Part shown: positions 35,432-47,534 of the stretch, one piece after another
How the letters are laid out: every line of letters starts with the position of its first letter
Position numbering within the stretch: position 1 is the stretch's first letter
NCBI GenBank assembly: GCA_019095985.1
Contig: CM032660.1
Coordinates: forward strand, 45,426,822-45,490,821
Source: Streblospio benedicti
Lineage: Eukaryota > Annelida > Polychaeta > Spionida > Spionidae
Direction of reading: 5' to 3'
Length of the DNA: 64,000 nucleotides
Position numbers and translations under genes: made by a program
The notes under the pieces: generated by a model
Database searches by the model: none
What the model saw: the letters and a program-made list of their open reading frames with translations, nothing else
What the model was told of the DNA's origin: nothing

Positions 35432-35990
35432 TTAAGCGAGGGGCACATTCCACCTTGCGGCGGTGGTCGCCGCAAGGCGTGTTGAGGTCTGCGGCGTCTA
35501 CGGCGTTTCCCGCAAGCATTGACAAAAGTACAGTTGTGGGCACATACCCACGGGCTCCGTACGTTATGAGTGCGTCGGCACAGGGAGTGGTTTTTATTGA
35601 GGTGGCCGTGAGGTCAACTTGCATAGAACGTGCGATGTACTCGCGTATAACTTACGTTCTACACACCGTGTGATTACTAAAGTACGGGACCCGCACGTTC
35701 ATGGTACAGGGAACGCACGTTCCCAGTACTGTGTCTGTGCCGACAACGTGCGGGTAAATCATCTGCGTTTAACTTTAGGTCACCGCACTGCCTCACTTAC
35801 GGTCAGACCATGACGTAGGGTGGTCGTAGAAAAGTTATGCATGCTAAACTTCTTCTGCGGCCACTGTACGACCTTGAAAAACGTACGTTAGCCGCACTGT
35901 ACACTCACGGATCATCACGTTTTCTATGCGTTTTTTGGCAGTAGACAGGCTGTAGACCCACCTTGCGGTGGAATGTACCCCTCGCTTTAA
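35432..35990. repeat. TIR element of 0.56 kb, possible TTAA target site
   Basis: The left end TTAAGCGAGGGGCACATTCC, continuing ACCTTGCGG, is matched inverted at the right by CCACCTTGCGGTGGAATGTA, continuing CCCCTCGCTTTAA. The interior has many ACGTNCG-like motifs and is GC-richer than its flanks. TTAA-like sequence at both edges would fit a piggyBac or Kolobok type insertion. No transposase. Confidence 0.6.
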
Positions 35991-36374
35991 GGGCATCATT
36001 GTATATTAAATATAAACACATGGCTCGTGGAATTGGCACCGACCCAACCACATTCTATCATTCCGTGCAAAAAATCATCATAATAACCCACGCTGATTGG
36101 TCAATCTCCTTGCTCAATTTTGCTAAGGAAAACACGCTCCCAAAAAAAAAAACACGGCATTAGTCTAAACTCCTCACAATATCAATACAGCCGCTGACGT
36201 AGTAGGCGTTTTCGTTGTTGTGGAGAACAACAGTTTAGACTAACGCCTCCGCGCGCTCAAAACTGTAGGAATTGACGTCTCCGCGCGCTCAAAACAAAAA
36301 ATTGACTTGAATGTTGAATGTTATAATATGATTTATTTTAAAATAAAATGGATTTTAGTCATGATAGAATGGTG

Positions 36375-36506
36375 ATTGACCACTCGATTGTCGTGTCAAT
36401 CGCAAAATTGAGCATGCTGACGTCTGATTTACCCTCACTTCGTTCGGGTAAATCAGACGTCAGCATGCTCAATTTTGCGATTGACACGACAATCTCGTGG
36501 TCAATT
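36375..36506. repeat. Near-perfect long hairpin, 60-base arms
   Basis: ATTGACCACTCGATTGTCGT... through ...GACGTCTGATTTACCC is mirrored after an 11-base loop (TCACTTCGTTC) by GGGTAAATCAGACGTC... to ...GTGGTCAAT, with two mismatches in 60. The word CTGTAGGAATTGAC at about 36262 and its inverse GTCAATTCCTACAG at 36499 suggest that the full element starts near 36262. A MITE that could fold or give a dsRNA if transcribed. Confidence 0.8.
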
Positions 36507-36870
36507 CCTACAGTATACAACACACGAGTTTGCATTATGGTCACAAATTGAAAGCAATAATTGATTTTAAGCTACAGAGCAAGCAAATTCACAAATAGGC
36601 GAGCATCCAAAAACGCTGGGAGCATTGAATTACAGTTTACAAGAGCTTTTAGAGCTTTCATGCAGAGGACGTCCAAAAAGGCCGGTCATAAAATATTTGC
36701 CACTTTATTATGAAAAGACGGACTAGTGTGCTTTGCGGTCTATGCATCACCCCGATGTTAGTTTATGGCGTCAAAAGGGGGATAGGTTCTTTATCTTTAA
36801 GGACCAAGCATAACATGTGCTGGAAGTGTGAGCCTGCCATATTTGTTTGTGCTCTATCTCAATGAGTAAC

Positions 36871-36886
36871 CTGGATCTGCCATTGT
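36871..36886. repeat. End fragment of a GGCAGATCCAGG-type MITE
   Basis: CTGGATCTGCCATTG is the same end as at 37812-37826; the rest of the element is absent. Confidence 0.45.
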
Positions 36887-37242
36887 AGAACATGTACCTA
36901 GTACCTCTTATGACACAAGTGACATATGGGTATTGAAGACCCCTCTAAGATCACGCGCATTATGTATTTGGATGCACACTACATCACAAGTCTACTGTGC
37001 ATTGGTCAATGCTACAGACAAAAATCATAGACTTACTGGTGCTTGCGGTGCACCAGAACAGTTCATTTGCATAATCATGGCCTAAAATGAATGTTTGTAT
37101 TCAATACCTTAAGGCGTCATTTCACTAGAAGATTTTCCCAAAAGATTAAGCTGCGACATGGTCGTCTCACATCGTACATAGTTGACGTATAGTTGAGAGT
37201 TAGTCGCAACGTAGTCATCTGTAGTCTTTCAAAAACCGAGGT

Positions 37243-37400
37243 CAATGGCATATCCAGGTTTTTGGTAGGGGGGGGGGCACACTTTAGGGATTTCATGGGT
37301 TTTATACGCGCGATCGATGGTGGACATGCCAAACCCCCTACGAAAATGAGGTATTTTGGTGGGAAAAGGGAGGGGCGCGCCCCCTGCGCACCATTCCCCA
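37243..37400. repeat. GGCAGATCCAGG-type MITE, degraded right end
   Basis: CAATGGCATATCCAGGTTTTTGG, a G run, GGGATTTCATGGGTTTTA, an inserted GCGCGATCGATGGTGGACATG, and AAATGAGGTATTTTGGTGGG. The same GATCGATGG insert occurs inverted in the copy at 37687, so these two form a subfamily. Confidence 0.6.
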
Positions 37401-37686
37401 ACCCCACTGTCGCACAAACAGTGAAGGAAGATCGCACATGGTCGCCAAAAGAATGGGTGTGATCGAGGTTTTGTTTGCATGAGCGCAAACTTGTTGTATA
37501 CGTCATTGTGCTAGTTACATCTTAATCGTGATCTAAATCAGCAGTAAAGATAGATGAAGGAGTGAACAGTAATTTTTGAAGGTTAATACTCTGAGTACCA
37601 TGACCCAAGTCATCGCAACGATGTGAGGCAACCAAGTTACACTGTGACGTTGCAGCTCAATCGTGAGGCAAAATATTGTAGTGACA

Positions 37687-37826
37687 TAGGTAGATCCAGG
37701 GGTCGTATTTCCCCACCAAAATACTTAATTTTCATAAGGTTTTGAACACGCCCGCCATCGATCGCGCCTATGAAACCCATGAAAACCCTGAAGTGCCCCC
37801 CCTCTAAAAACCTGGATCTGCCATTG
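37687..37826. repeat. GGCAGATCCAGG-type MITE, inverted subfamily copy
   Basis: TAGGTAGATCCAGG left and CCTGGATCTGCCATTG right, with CGCCCGCCATCGATCGCGC inside. About 290 bases from the opposite-facing relative at 37243-37400. Confidence 0.6.
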
Positions 37827-38014
37827 GGTGGGACAACGAAGTTACGCCTGGAGGTTGCTCGAGGCAAAATCTTGTAGTGAACTGACCCCTTTAAAAGAAT
37901 AGCTGACTATGTTCAACACTACCTATTCCAAAGGTTAGTTCTGTTCTAGTACACTGCAAAGTGATGTGATTTCCTAAACTCTGATTGGGTGACCCTACAC
38001 TCAAAGCCTAACAA

Positions 38015-38150
38015 TATGGGTGGTGGGTGCGTGCTTGTTGTGAGTAAGATATGTGTGAGTAGGTGTGCGTGCGTGTTCCTGTGTGAGAGATAGAGTGTGT
38101 GTGTATGTGTGTGTATGTGAGTAGGTGTGTGTGCGTGCATGTGTGAACAT
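38015..38150. repeat. GT-rich low-complexity tract
   Basis: Imperfect GT/GTGTGTAT repeats, for example GTGTGTGTATGTGTGTGTAT. Confidence 0.75.
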
Positions 38151-38619
38151 AGTACATTATAGCTTCTTATTAAGACTTAGGTGTTGTTATTGGGTGCCAA
38201 TAGGACCAGTGGTCTCCTAAGGAGATTGTTCTCATTCTCGGTGTTAGCGGTGTGGTGTTGGTCGAGGGTGGGGGGTGGGGGGGGCGTGGAACGGACAGAT
38301 TGCATGGCATGATTTGATGTTAGTACTAATTGTGACTCGCTGAAGTGCAATGCGAGCCTATCACACAAAAATCGGCAATTTTGAAAATAAAATATAAATA
38401 TGACCTTCATGTAGAGTGAAATATGATTAATAAAATAATATTGTTCATAACCAGGTCTCAGGCATATAAATTTGAATACAAAATATCGATTGTACACTAT
38501 ATAAGTTGAAATGGATGTATATAAAATTTAAATTTCATTAAATTGTTTTACATAAAATACAGTTTTAACCTATTTCTAGTATACCAGTACTTAATATTAC
38601 AAATATAGATTCTATACAT

Positions 38620-41045
38620 AACGGTCTCAAAATGCAGCGTTGTAGGGGACATGGACCCATTGACCGATGCAGATGGTTCCCACCCCCACTCAATTGGACT
38701 TAAACAATTATTATCTAGGTTCTTCCAAATTGATGTTTGCAGAAATACTCTTCTGCTATGATATTTTGCAGCTGCTTCTGTTGGAGGAAGTTTTTGTGGC
38801 TCAAGTGCAGTTTGGCTTGAGATCATTTCCATGAATTTGAGAAATCGAAGCTTATTCATTGAAACATTAACGTTGCCGCCACACAATAAAACATACAAGT
38901 TGTTTCCGGCTTTTTCTATTTCGTCTGCTGTAGAGATGTTACTCTGAAATATGGCAGATATTTCTTGAATGTGTTCAGACGTTGGTATTTTCCTTAGCAA
39001 GACAGTTTTACCATGACCATAAGTCGCAGACGTTGTGTCGCATCCACCCCATGCATTTTTTTATTGAAGTTTCGTACATTTCAATCATTACATTAAGTTA
39101 CATCTTAAAACATAATGAATTCCACAACTTCATATATATGATAATATGAGATATGAAATGTATTGGAAGGTACTGTTTTTTAAATACTATTGTGGTTTAT
39201 GATTATGAGGGTGAAGATGGTAATGAAGAATATGATTTTGATGATAAAGATACACATACGTATAGACTAATTGTACACACGTATCTGCAGCATTAACAAT
39301 GAACGGTGAAAGTGGGTTTACATATATATATATATATATATATAACTAATTGAATAAAATACAAATACGAGTACAAGAGATGGTAGCACTAAAAGCCGTA
39401 ACTGCGTCATAATAATATTACTACTCGCATTTGTTACATATTACATATTTCTTAAAAGAAGATGATTAAAAAATTTCCATTTATTTTCAAAGTTTTGTTC
39501 AGATTTGTTCATAACACTTTGCTGGTATTCCAAATTATAAATTTTTTGAATTTGAAAAATAGCACTCTCTAATGTTGGAACTCTATTTTTGCATCTTGAT
39601 AAAACTATAGATTGTTTAATAATGTTTATAATTTGGTTTGGAAGATGCATGCATGAATAAATAAAATGTTTGCGTTCACAATATGTCCAACTTTCTCCAC
39701 AATATGTGATATATTGAAGACCTTAGGCCCTTCAGCTTTTGTCTAGTCAATTGAAAAAAAGATGTCACCCATCTCTCTATGCCAATGGTGCAGTAGAAGA
39801 ACAAGTATGTCTGTATCAGCTGCAACAACATTGACATTTCTCTCTTGTCGAGCAATTTGCAGAGCATGCTCACCGACAAGAGTGTCCGCATCGCCATCGT
39901 TGACAAAGACTGTTTGCCCATCTTCTTCCAAATAATGCTTCATCAAAGAAATCAATTGCTTTTTGTTGTTACTGTTTGATAAAAACATTTCTTGGTTGTG
40001 ATGTGCTCGCATATTTTCATTTAAAAGTATGTCTGCACATGTTTTACTGGCTGATGTTCTTCGCTGATGTTCATGGTCTTTTATACTGAGATGTTCATAA
40101 CCATCAAAGATTATGTAACAATATCCATATTTGACACGTACATGCTGAACGTACAGCATTACAATATCTCTGTACAAAGATTGCTTTAGCCACTTCACAT
40201 TGTGGAGAAGAGCACCACCATCTATAACATGGATATTTGCAGCTATATGTTAACTTGGTCGGAGGAACATCTTAAAGCAAAGTCTGTGCTAAGGTGGCTT
40301 TTACAGGTTTTCTCATATTGGAATCTTTGAATAAAGAAGTTGGAATTGCTGTTAATTCGTGTCCTAAGTATGGTTCCATATCATCTTCTCTTTGCAAAAT
40401 TGCAGCTAGCCTTGAAAATAGAATATTTGGGTTTATATGAAGTTTTTCGTTTTCTATCTTTACTCAAGGAGAGAGTTGTTCCAGAGATTTTATTTGATCA
40501 TTTTTTATAGATGCTGAGGCAACAATTTTGTCATCAAGGTATTTATGTATGAGGCTTCTCATTTCAGTTTTGTCACAACTAGTCCATCACCTTCTGATGC
40601 AGTTAGACCTGATGACAATGACTTCAGGCTTTTTTTCATTACCATCAAATGTTTCATGAGCATCAAATCATTCATATTAAGAGGACAAGTCCTTGTTATC
40701 GCGCTCACTTCTTGCACCACCAATTTCTGTGTGCTGTTCTGATGTATTACTCTTGAGACCAGTTAAAGTGGTCATTGCATCATGGACACCAGCACATTCA
40801 TGCATACTATATATCCACTGTGTACGCACATTTTCTGTGAAACCTCTTCCCCCAGTCAAACCACCCTTACTCCTAATTGATCTCATTAAAACTTGCTCAA
40901 TGGCTAGATCAGTCCAGATGCCACCCCATAATCTGTTACTCCTTCTAACTGTGTGAAGACTACCAACAAAACAATCATACAGCCATGGATGTTTTTTGAG
41001 GGAGGTCAAGCATATTTTGTAAATATATACGAACACTTTTGGCAT
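38620..41045 (-). pseudogene. Decayed member of a multicopy invertebrate family with a PIN-like block
   Basis: Three minus-strand blocks occur in the expected order. The first, 41045-40677, reads LAIEQVLMRSIRSKGGLTGG and NTSEQHTEIGGARSERDNKD. The second, 40198-39743, reads CYIIFDGYEHLSIKDHEHQR, FVNDGDADTLVGEHAL and VVAADTDILVLLLHH; the spaced acidic residues resemble a PIN/FEN-type nuclease. The third, about 39040-38620, reads GGCDTTSATYGHGKTVLLRK, KLPPTEAAAKYHSRRV and SPIEWGWEPS. I remember proteins with these same blocks as highly repeated uncharacterised predictions in bivalves, cnidarians and arthropods, which suggests a mobile origin, but I cannot name a superfamily. This copy has several frame breaks and an insertion at 39053-39648. 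Function unknown. Confidence 0.65.
39053..39648. mobile_element. Insertion of about 0.6 kb interrupting the PIN-like family gene
   Basis: The gene reading LFIHA breaks here and resumes as AWGGCD beyond it. ATGCAT occurs at both junctions (about 39047-39052 and 39644-39651) and may be the target duplication. The insert is AT-rich, contains a TA microsatellite (about 39324-39344) and has no coding domain that I recognise. Confidence 0.55.
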
Positions 41046-41139
41046 AATTTATATGCCCAGTTGCTGCAAATAGATTCAGCATTTTGGTAATTGCAATAAA
41101 ATGTGCATTCCAATCAGTAAGTTTTGCAGTTCTGGACTT

Positions 41140-41300
41140 TTCTGAAAGTGTTTCCTATGGTGGCCGAGCGGGACCGTCTCGTCATCTCTTGGTCTCGCCT
41201 AGAAAAATACCGCGAAACCATCGTTGTGCAAAGTCTCGCGTAAAAAAATCGGGTCTCGTGGTCTCGCCGTCTCGCTTAAATCACGTGACCCATGATATGC
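41140..41300. repeat. Cluster of GTCTCG words
   Basis: GTCTCG occurs six times within about 110 bases (GTCTCGTC, GTCTCGCC, GTCTCGCG, GTCTCGTG, GTCTCGCC, GTCTCGCT), in a locally GC-rich patch that also has GCGCATGCGC. Irregular spacing; purpose unknown. Confidence 0.4.
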
Positions 41301-42030
41301 GCATGCGCCAAATTGACTTGTTTCCCGCATTTAATGTGTTCTGGATCTCATCTGTTTCAATCTGAGCAATGCCGGGTAAACAGCTAGTATGTTATAATAA
41401 GGATAATTAAGGCAAAGCCTTGGTGTAGCGACCGCTCACATCCCAGCAGGCAAAAAATTAGTTTTCACCCTCATGGTGGAGATTAGGTAGAAAACAAGTG
41501 TAGCGTAACACGAACCTTAAATCCAAGTGGATTGATACCATTTTTACTATCTACGTTGATTTCATAGATCTTTACTCCCCCTCAAATCCACCTATCCACT
41601 TGGTACTGTTTATCTTTACACCCGCTCTGCGCCGATTGGCTGACCTATATATCACCTCATTGAAGTTTGTCCAATGAGAGCGAAGATAGTCTAATCGCTG
41701 GTTGATCTGTCAAAATGTAAGATATTTTCGGAAATAATGGATTACCATATTTTCTCGAATAGGCGCCCCGGCGCTTATTAATTTGAAACATGCCATTCAC
41801 CCGGCGCTTATTCAAGACAGGTGGTAATTCAAAGGCCGGCGCTTATCAAAGAGAATGCCGCCGGCCGATGTCACTGTTCAAAGAGATCAATAATTTTACG
41901 GACTTTTAACTGCCATTGGGCGAGTGGCGGCGTTTCTTTAATTAAAAATTACTTGGGGACATTGACTGAAAATACTTGTGAGTAATTTTTTTTCAACAGG
42001 GTTCCCACATGTACTGGAGATAAAAGAGTA
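41301..42030. other. Gene-free stretch before the second Penelope element
   Basis: No exon seen. Near 41750-41860 there are repeated GGCGCTTAT words in a patch beginning CCATATTTTCTCGAATAGG, of a type common at the ends of non-autonomous elements. Confidence 0.4.
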
Positions 42031-43721
42031 TTGAATTTTACTGGTCAAGTTGAAGTCTGCCTCATCCTGACAAAACGTAGGCATCCTAGCTCAAATGATG
42101 TGACTTGTACTACCACTGTCAAAATGGGAACACTTCCATTGAAGAATGTCCAATGCATAACAGGCTTCAAGATTTTGATGTTCTACGTTCAAAACGTCCA
42201 AAAACAAACAAACATGACAGCATTGACATTCTCCACTTCAGCCTTAAATATCGAGTTAAAAGCGGTTCTGGTAGACCTGTCCATCCGTAGATCGTCCAAA
42301 ATGGTAGGGCAGAGTGTACATCATGTAAAGAACTCAAAGGAGTTTTCTGAAGAGATCAGGTCATATTCGTTGGATGAAGATGAAGAACTCAGATCGTTTG
42401 ATGTGAGTGCTCTTTTCACAAGTGTACCAGTGGAGAAAGCCTTAGAGGTAGTGAAGGAGAGATTAACATCTGATATCTCCTTGCCCAACGGCACCACCCT
42501 CAACCCCGACGAGATAACAAGATTGCTAGGTTTGTGTCTAAGGTGCACTTACTTCACCTTCCAAGGGGAATTTTATCTCCAGATCCATGGTGCAGCGATG
42601 GGCTCCCCCGTGTCTCCTATCATATGTAACCTATATATGGAGGAGTTTGAAAGGAAGACTCTAGCATCGGCACTCCATCCACCACGATTGTGGAAGAGAT
42701 ATGTGGACGACAAGGCTGTGATCCAGAAGAGAGAACATGCGACAGAGTTTCAACAACACCTGAACTCGGTGGATAAGTGTATCCAATGGACCACGTAGGG
42801 GAAGAGCATGTGAATGCTGAGAGATCCCTTCCATTCCTTGACACTTTGAGCCTAGTGAACAGTGATGGATCTCTTCGCACACGCATCTACAGAAAGGATA
42901 CACATACAGACCACTATCTGAATGTCTGTAGCAACCACCCAATGGAACATAAAGCTGGAGTAGTCCGGACTTTAAACCACAGAGCCGAGGGTGTGGTTAG
43001 TGATGCCAGTGAGAAAGAATCTGAGAAGAAACATCTGGAGAAAGTGTTAGGGTTCAATGGATACCCCAAAAGTGTGAGGATAAAGAGTAAGCCGAAAGGA
43101 AGACAGACTGCACAAGATACAGTTGTACAGGTGGATCGCCCTAAGAGACCTCCGGTAGTGATACCATACATTCAAGGAGTGTCTGAACACATGAGAAGGG
43201 TGATGCACCAATACAGTGCGCAGGTGTTCTTTAAACCTGTGCACACTCTTAGACAGCTACTGGTGAGACCTACGGACCCCCTGGAGAAAGAACGCGTAAT
43301 TGGACCTGTCTACCAGATAAAGTGCCAGGATTGCAAGGCCTTGTACGTAGGAGAGACTGAACGCGCGTTAAAAGCGAGGCTCCAAGAACACTGCAGACCC
43401 AGTTCAGCTGGATCAGAGGTGTCTCGCCACCTGCACACAGACAGTAAAGGACACATTGTCTCTCTCGAAGGGACCAACATCTTATGCGTAGAACCCAAAT
43501 ATTTTGAACGTGGCGTGAAGGAGGCCATTAATATCAGGAAACTCAAGCCCTCACTAAATAGAGATGGGGGCAGGTACCAGCTTCCTTCCATCTGGAACAA
43601 TGTCCTCACCCGAGAGGGGGAGGGGGCGCGAAACCGGGAATCTCCCGAGGTCCCAGTGACGACGAATGACGTCAACCACTGTGAACAAGATGGCGGATGC
43701 TATGGAAAGCTTAGTGTGTGA
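42031..43721 (+). mobile_element. Penelope-like element with RT and near-complete GIY-YIG nuclease
   Basis: The plus-strand frames carry RT blocks SFDVSALFTSVPVEKALEVV, AAMGSPVSPIICNLYMEEFE and LWKRYVDD, then in an overlapping frame LPFLDTLSLVNSDG, IYRKDTHTDHYLNV, and a GIY-YIG module (VYQIKCQDC, LYVGETERALKARLQEH, FERGVKEAINIRKLKPSLNR). The nuclease end is about complete, with the usual Tyr, Arg, Glu and Asn positions. The RT is N-truncated and the element is broken in one or two places. It is a different lineage from the element at 32704 (modest identity), so the two are separate arrivals. No inverted ends seen here. Confidence 0.85.
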
Positions 43722-45970
43722 ACTGAGTATTATCCTTGACTAAAAACTATTGTTAAACTTATATATTTCTTAGCTTCTTGCACATATCTATGGTTTATGA
43801 TAAATAGTCCACTTGCTTTCGCTAGGGATTGCTTTTCATAATGCAGCCTTCGAAAAAAAGCCAGAAATAACACCTGCAGTGAGCTGAATTTTTAAACGAA
43901 CAGTCGGTTGAGTGACGTATCATAACGTAAACAAGTAAAACGTGAAACACGTCAATTTCCACTTTATCACGGGATGAAACGGTGGTGTACAAATCGCGGA
44001 AATACGGTACATTCATACTCCAGTTTGTTATTACGGCCTACATCTTAATGTAGTGTCAAACATGTGCGTTCCTGTGGAGATATAACATAACCCTATGAAG
44101 GATGTGCCCATAACTTGACCACTGACCATAACTTGAGCACTTACTCTATCCTTTTGGTATCAGTCTTTTTTCATATTTCTTTATCAATTACTTAGTCCCT
44201 ACTTGAAGATGTAAATCAAAATATCTTCAGGTAATAAAGGGATGTTCACTAATTACAGAGATATAGGTGGGGCGCATCATGTTGACATATATATTTGTTG
44301 TTTGTTGAATAATGCAAGCTTCCTTACAAACAACTTTTGTTTTCATACCTATAGATTCTATCAATTTTTATCTCACTGAAAAGTGATTTAATGCAGACAT
44401 TATACACTTCCAATAAAATATTCACAAATTTCTCCTACCCTAAATAATTCATCAGTAAATATTTTGAGTAATAAAGAGGAAAAGCCACCCTACCTAAATT
44501 TTTAGTCCAGTAAAACTACGCTGTAAGAAAAAAAAATCACTACCTTCCTACCCTCCTTTCAAATCCATGGTCACCGGAAACAAACATTATTCAGTTCGGC
44601 CTTACCAAACATTTGGTTGTTCATTTTTGGACGTTATGATATGCATTTATATCGTCATCGTAGCCCATTCATAAACACTAATTGGAGTGTGAGCGGTTGT
44701 GTGCTTTACAAGCTGACAAATCACCTACGGAGATTTAGGCATCATAATTTTTTATGATTTTGCAAAGAACGTGTGTCCTTGGGGTGAGTTCTGACCAACA
44801 CTTAAAGTGACAGCTCATAGCAAATACGTCATTGCATTTCTAATCAGGAAGCAACTGTTAAAATGTAGGCGTTTATGCATGCTTTTGTGTTGACAGTCTA
44901 GATTAGCATGTATACGTGCAGATTATCTGATTTTCCAACTTCCTCAAACACTGGTGCAACTCCCCGGCTGGTTCAGTTCCATGGCAGGAGCGAAGTGCCG
45001 TGGAGGCAGTGATGATCGTGGAACTGTGTTGGGATTGTTATGGACTTTGCTGTTTAAATTGTGATATGCAATACTTGAGGAATTGCTCTGTTTTTATGTT
45101 AGATAGTTGTAGAAAAGTATTGCATTGAAATTTGTTTTCTGAATAAATGTACTTTGATTAATAATGGGTTTTTACTTTTTTTTTTTAAAAAAAGACTTGT
45201 TGAAATGTAATTTTAAGAAAAGAATTGCATTACAACAAAATACATATTGGAAATTATTTAATAGTAATGTTTTGTTCATGCAACTTTATTTCTGTAGAAA
45301 TTTCCTTTACTGGTGACGAAATTTGATTCAATAATAGTAAAATCTCCAAACCATAATTAAGGTTCTCTCATTAATATTTTAACGTTCAAAGCAAGTTAAA
45401 CTTGAAAAATAAATCTAATTTCCAGCAGAAAATTTAGTGTTACAGTAATTTATTTTAATTGCAATTTTATGGTTATTTTATTTTTTCTAAATATATATGT
45501 TTTATTCTTCTTTTAAAAAAGGTTCCATAACATTACAAACCGTGAAAATAATAATTTGTACATGATTATTTGCATTAAAAACACATTAAAACTTTTTAGC
45601 AAATAATACTGAAGATCATCAAGTGCCAGAGGACCCTACACATACACATACAGTACAAGCTCAAATTGCACAGATGAATCTGTAAATAACAAGTGCCACT
45701 CTATCCTACTGAATTAAACCTAACAAATGAATCTGTAATCTCAATTGGCACACGATTACAACTAAAATCAGTACACACAAGAAATTACACATAACAAATG
45801 AATATGCAAATGTCAGGTGCCACATGATCCAACAAACAGAACAGTGTTCACACGTCAGAGGTACTTGGAGGTGCAGCATCTGAGGGTGGATGTAAAACGG
45901 TCGCTACCGAGGTTGGAAGAGAGCTGCTGTGCGACACATTCTGACATAAATTTTGAAATAGTCATTCACG
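43722..45970. other. Gene-free AT-rich stretch
   Basis: No exon or clear repeat recognised. Confidence 0.4.
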
Positions 45971-46094
45971 TTGAAGTCTTCATTCGAGGTCAGTGAAGAG
46001 CAGCGACAGAGGAGAGTAGTGAAACTGTCCTCGGCCGATGGCGTATTCTGCTGTCTGGGATGCTGTGCAAAGACTGAACGAGAAGCCCGAGAAG

Positions 46095-47534
46095 TTATAT
46101 GCTGTGAGGGAACGAGCTGCTGCTGCTTCTGCTGCTGCTTCTGCTGCTGCTGCTGCTGCCGCCGCCGCCGCCGCTGCTGCTTCTGCTGATGCTACTGCTT
46201 ATGTTGATGCTGCCTCCGCTGCTGCCGTTGCTAATGCTGCTGCTACAGGGTTGTGTGCAAACTGTGTGTTTGCAGGAGGCTGCACCAGACTGGTTATCTT
46301 GGGCACAACCTCTCAAAACAGGGCTTCTGATATCACACGTACAGAGAGGCCCAGAAAAAGTCATGTAGGGCAGTTGGTCCTCTGGGACTTGACTGTTGAT
46401 CTTTTGCACCTGTTCTGTCAGTGCATTGGAGGCCTTAATATGAGACACCAACTGCTCCATCACCTCTTGAAAGTGTCCAAGCATAATAAGTATACATTTA
46501 TGAAACAAATCGACATGCAGTGAATAAGGTAACATATGTTTTCACCTTTTTCATAATTGCTAAAAATTAGTTACTGTAAAAGACACGTGTGTATACAAGC
46601 TTTATGTTCACAAGTTCAAGAATAGGAATGTACAAAATCTAACTTCACTTTCAATCAAATATTACTTTTAATTACTTATAATTACTTTTTTCAGCATCTA
46701 TATGAAGTTAAATAATGGCATATTTACCTCTGCCACATTGAGGAAGGTTAGCTAATCCACCAGCCACTTCTCACGGTCGGTCCTCTCTTTCTACCTGGAC
46801 CCTGGCGTGGTCCTCAGCACCCATTGATTCCAGTCACAGATGGTCTTCTACCAGATTAGCAGGCCATCGACGGGACCTCTAACTGCATAGAAAGCAGCCC
46901 CATGACCTCCTTCCACCTGTACTAATGCTGAGTGCCCCATCTGCAGGTGCCATCATGCTCCTTGGTGAATTCAAGGGTAAGGGCCCTTGCCCTTGCCTTT
47001 GACGAGGAGTAGAGGAGATCAGGAAAGTCACTGTCATTGTCTACAATGACTGGCCCATCTTCCTGTTGTTCATCACCTGAAAACAATTGAATATAATGAC
47101 ATTTTAAAGCACATGTAATTCAGATAAATACACTATTTCAGAGTGTTTTATTGCGTAAAAAATGTTTATATGAAACTTGGCATTGTCTATGTTATCAATG
47201 TTATTTTAAATTACAATTGCAAATTAATCATTAATTAATAACTGAGTATACTACATTGCTACAAAAACAGCCATTTTTTGTACAAAACATTGTATAACAT
47301 TTGTTAAAATATATAAAATTTACCGTCGAAGCCAGCGTCCACAGTGACCGCTGGAGGCTGGTCCGGTTTTGTGCTCGGTGGAGGTGACGGAGATGTAATG
47401 TCTAGCACGGGCACAAGGTTGATCTCTGTGGCACTTGGCTGAGGCTGGTCCTGCTCACGGGCTCTGCGGCATAACGCTGGATCAGCGGCAGGCGCGGGAT
47501 CTTGGGCTGACTTGGCGGGGTTCCTGGACATCAA
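46095..47534 (-). pseudogene. Probable decayed multi-exon gene of unknown function
   Basis: Minus-strand pieces join by plausible splice signals. A Pro-rich segment (47534-47322, with TEINLVPVLDITSPSPPPST) ends at a GTAAAT donor in phase 1. An acceptor TTTTCAG at about 47076 opens DEQQEDGPVIVDNDSDFPDL. A piece at about 46850-46735 reads WNQWVLRTTPGSR, KERTDREKWLVD and LTFLNVAE but has stops. After CTTTCAAG near 46468 comes VMEQLVSHIKASNALTEQVQ, which runs into a Ser/Gly-rich tail made of trinucleotide repeat. I do not recognise a family; a regulatory or accessory gene of a DNA transposon is possible. In-frame stops argue for decay. Confidence 0.35.
46115..46244. repeat. Compound GCT/GCC/TCT trinucleotide tract
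   Basis: About 130 bases of GCT-rich triplets with interruptions. On the plus strand it reads poly-Ala, and on the minus strand Ser/Gly runs at the end of the decayed gene above. Confidence 0.85.

Larger units (their letters stand above)
35145..38600. other. Gene-free, repeat-rich stretch
   Basis: No exon recognised. It holds the TIR element at 35432-35990, a hairpin at 36375-36506, three GGCAGATCCAGG-type copies (36871-36886 fragment, 37243-37400, 37687-37826) and a GT-rich tract. Confidence 0.45.

Noticed and set aside
41747-44010. TIR pair around the second Penelope element (CCATATTTTCTCGAAT against ATCGCGGAAATACGGTAC)
   Set aside because: The match is short and imperfect; it may be two unrelated element ends.
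46038-46523. Plus-strand frame with a poly-Ala run
   Set aside because: The Ala run is simply a GCT/GCC microsatellite. The better coding evidence (splice signals, VMEQLVSHIKASN) is on the minus strand.
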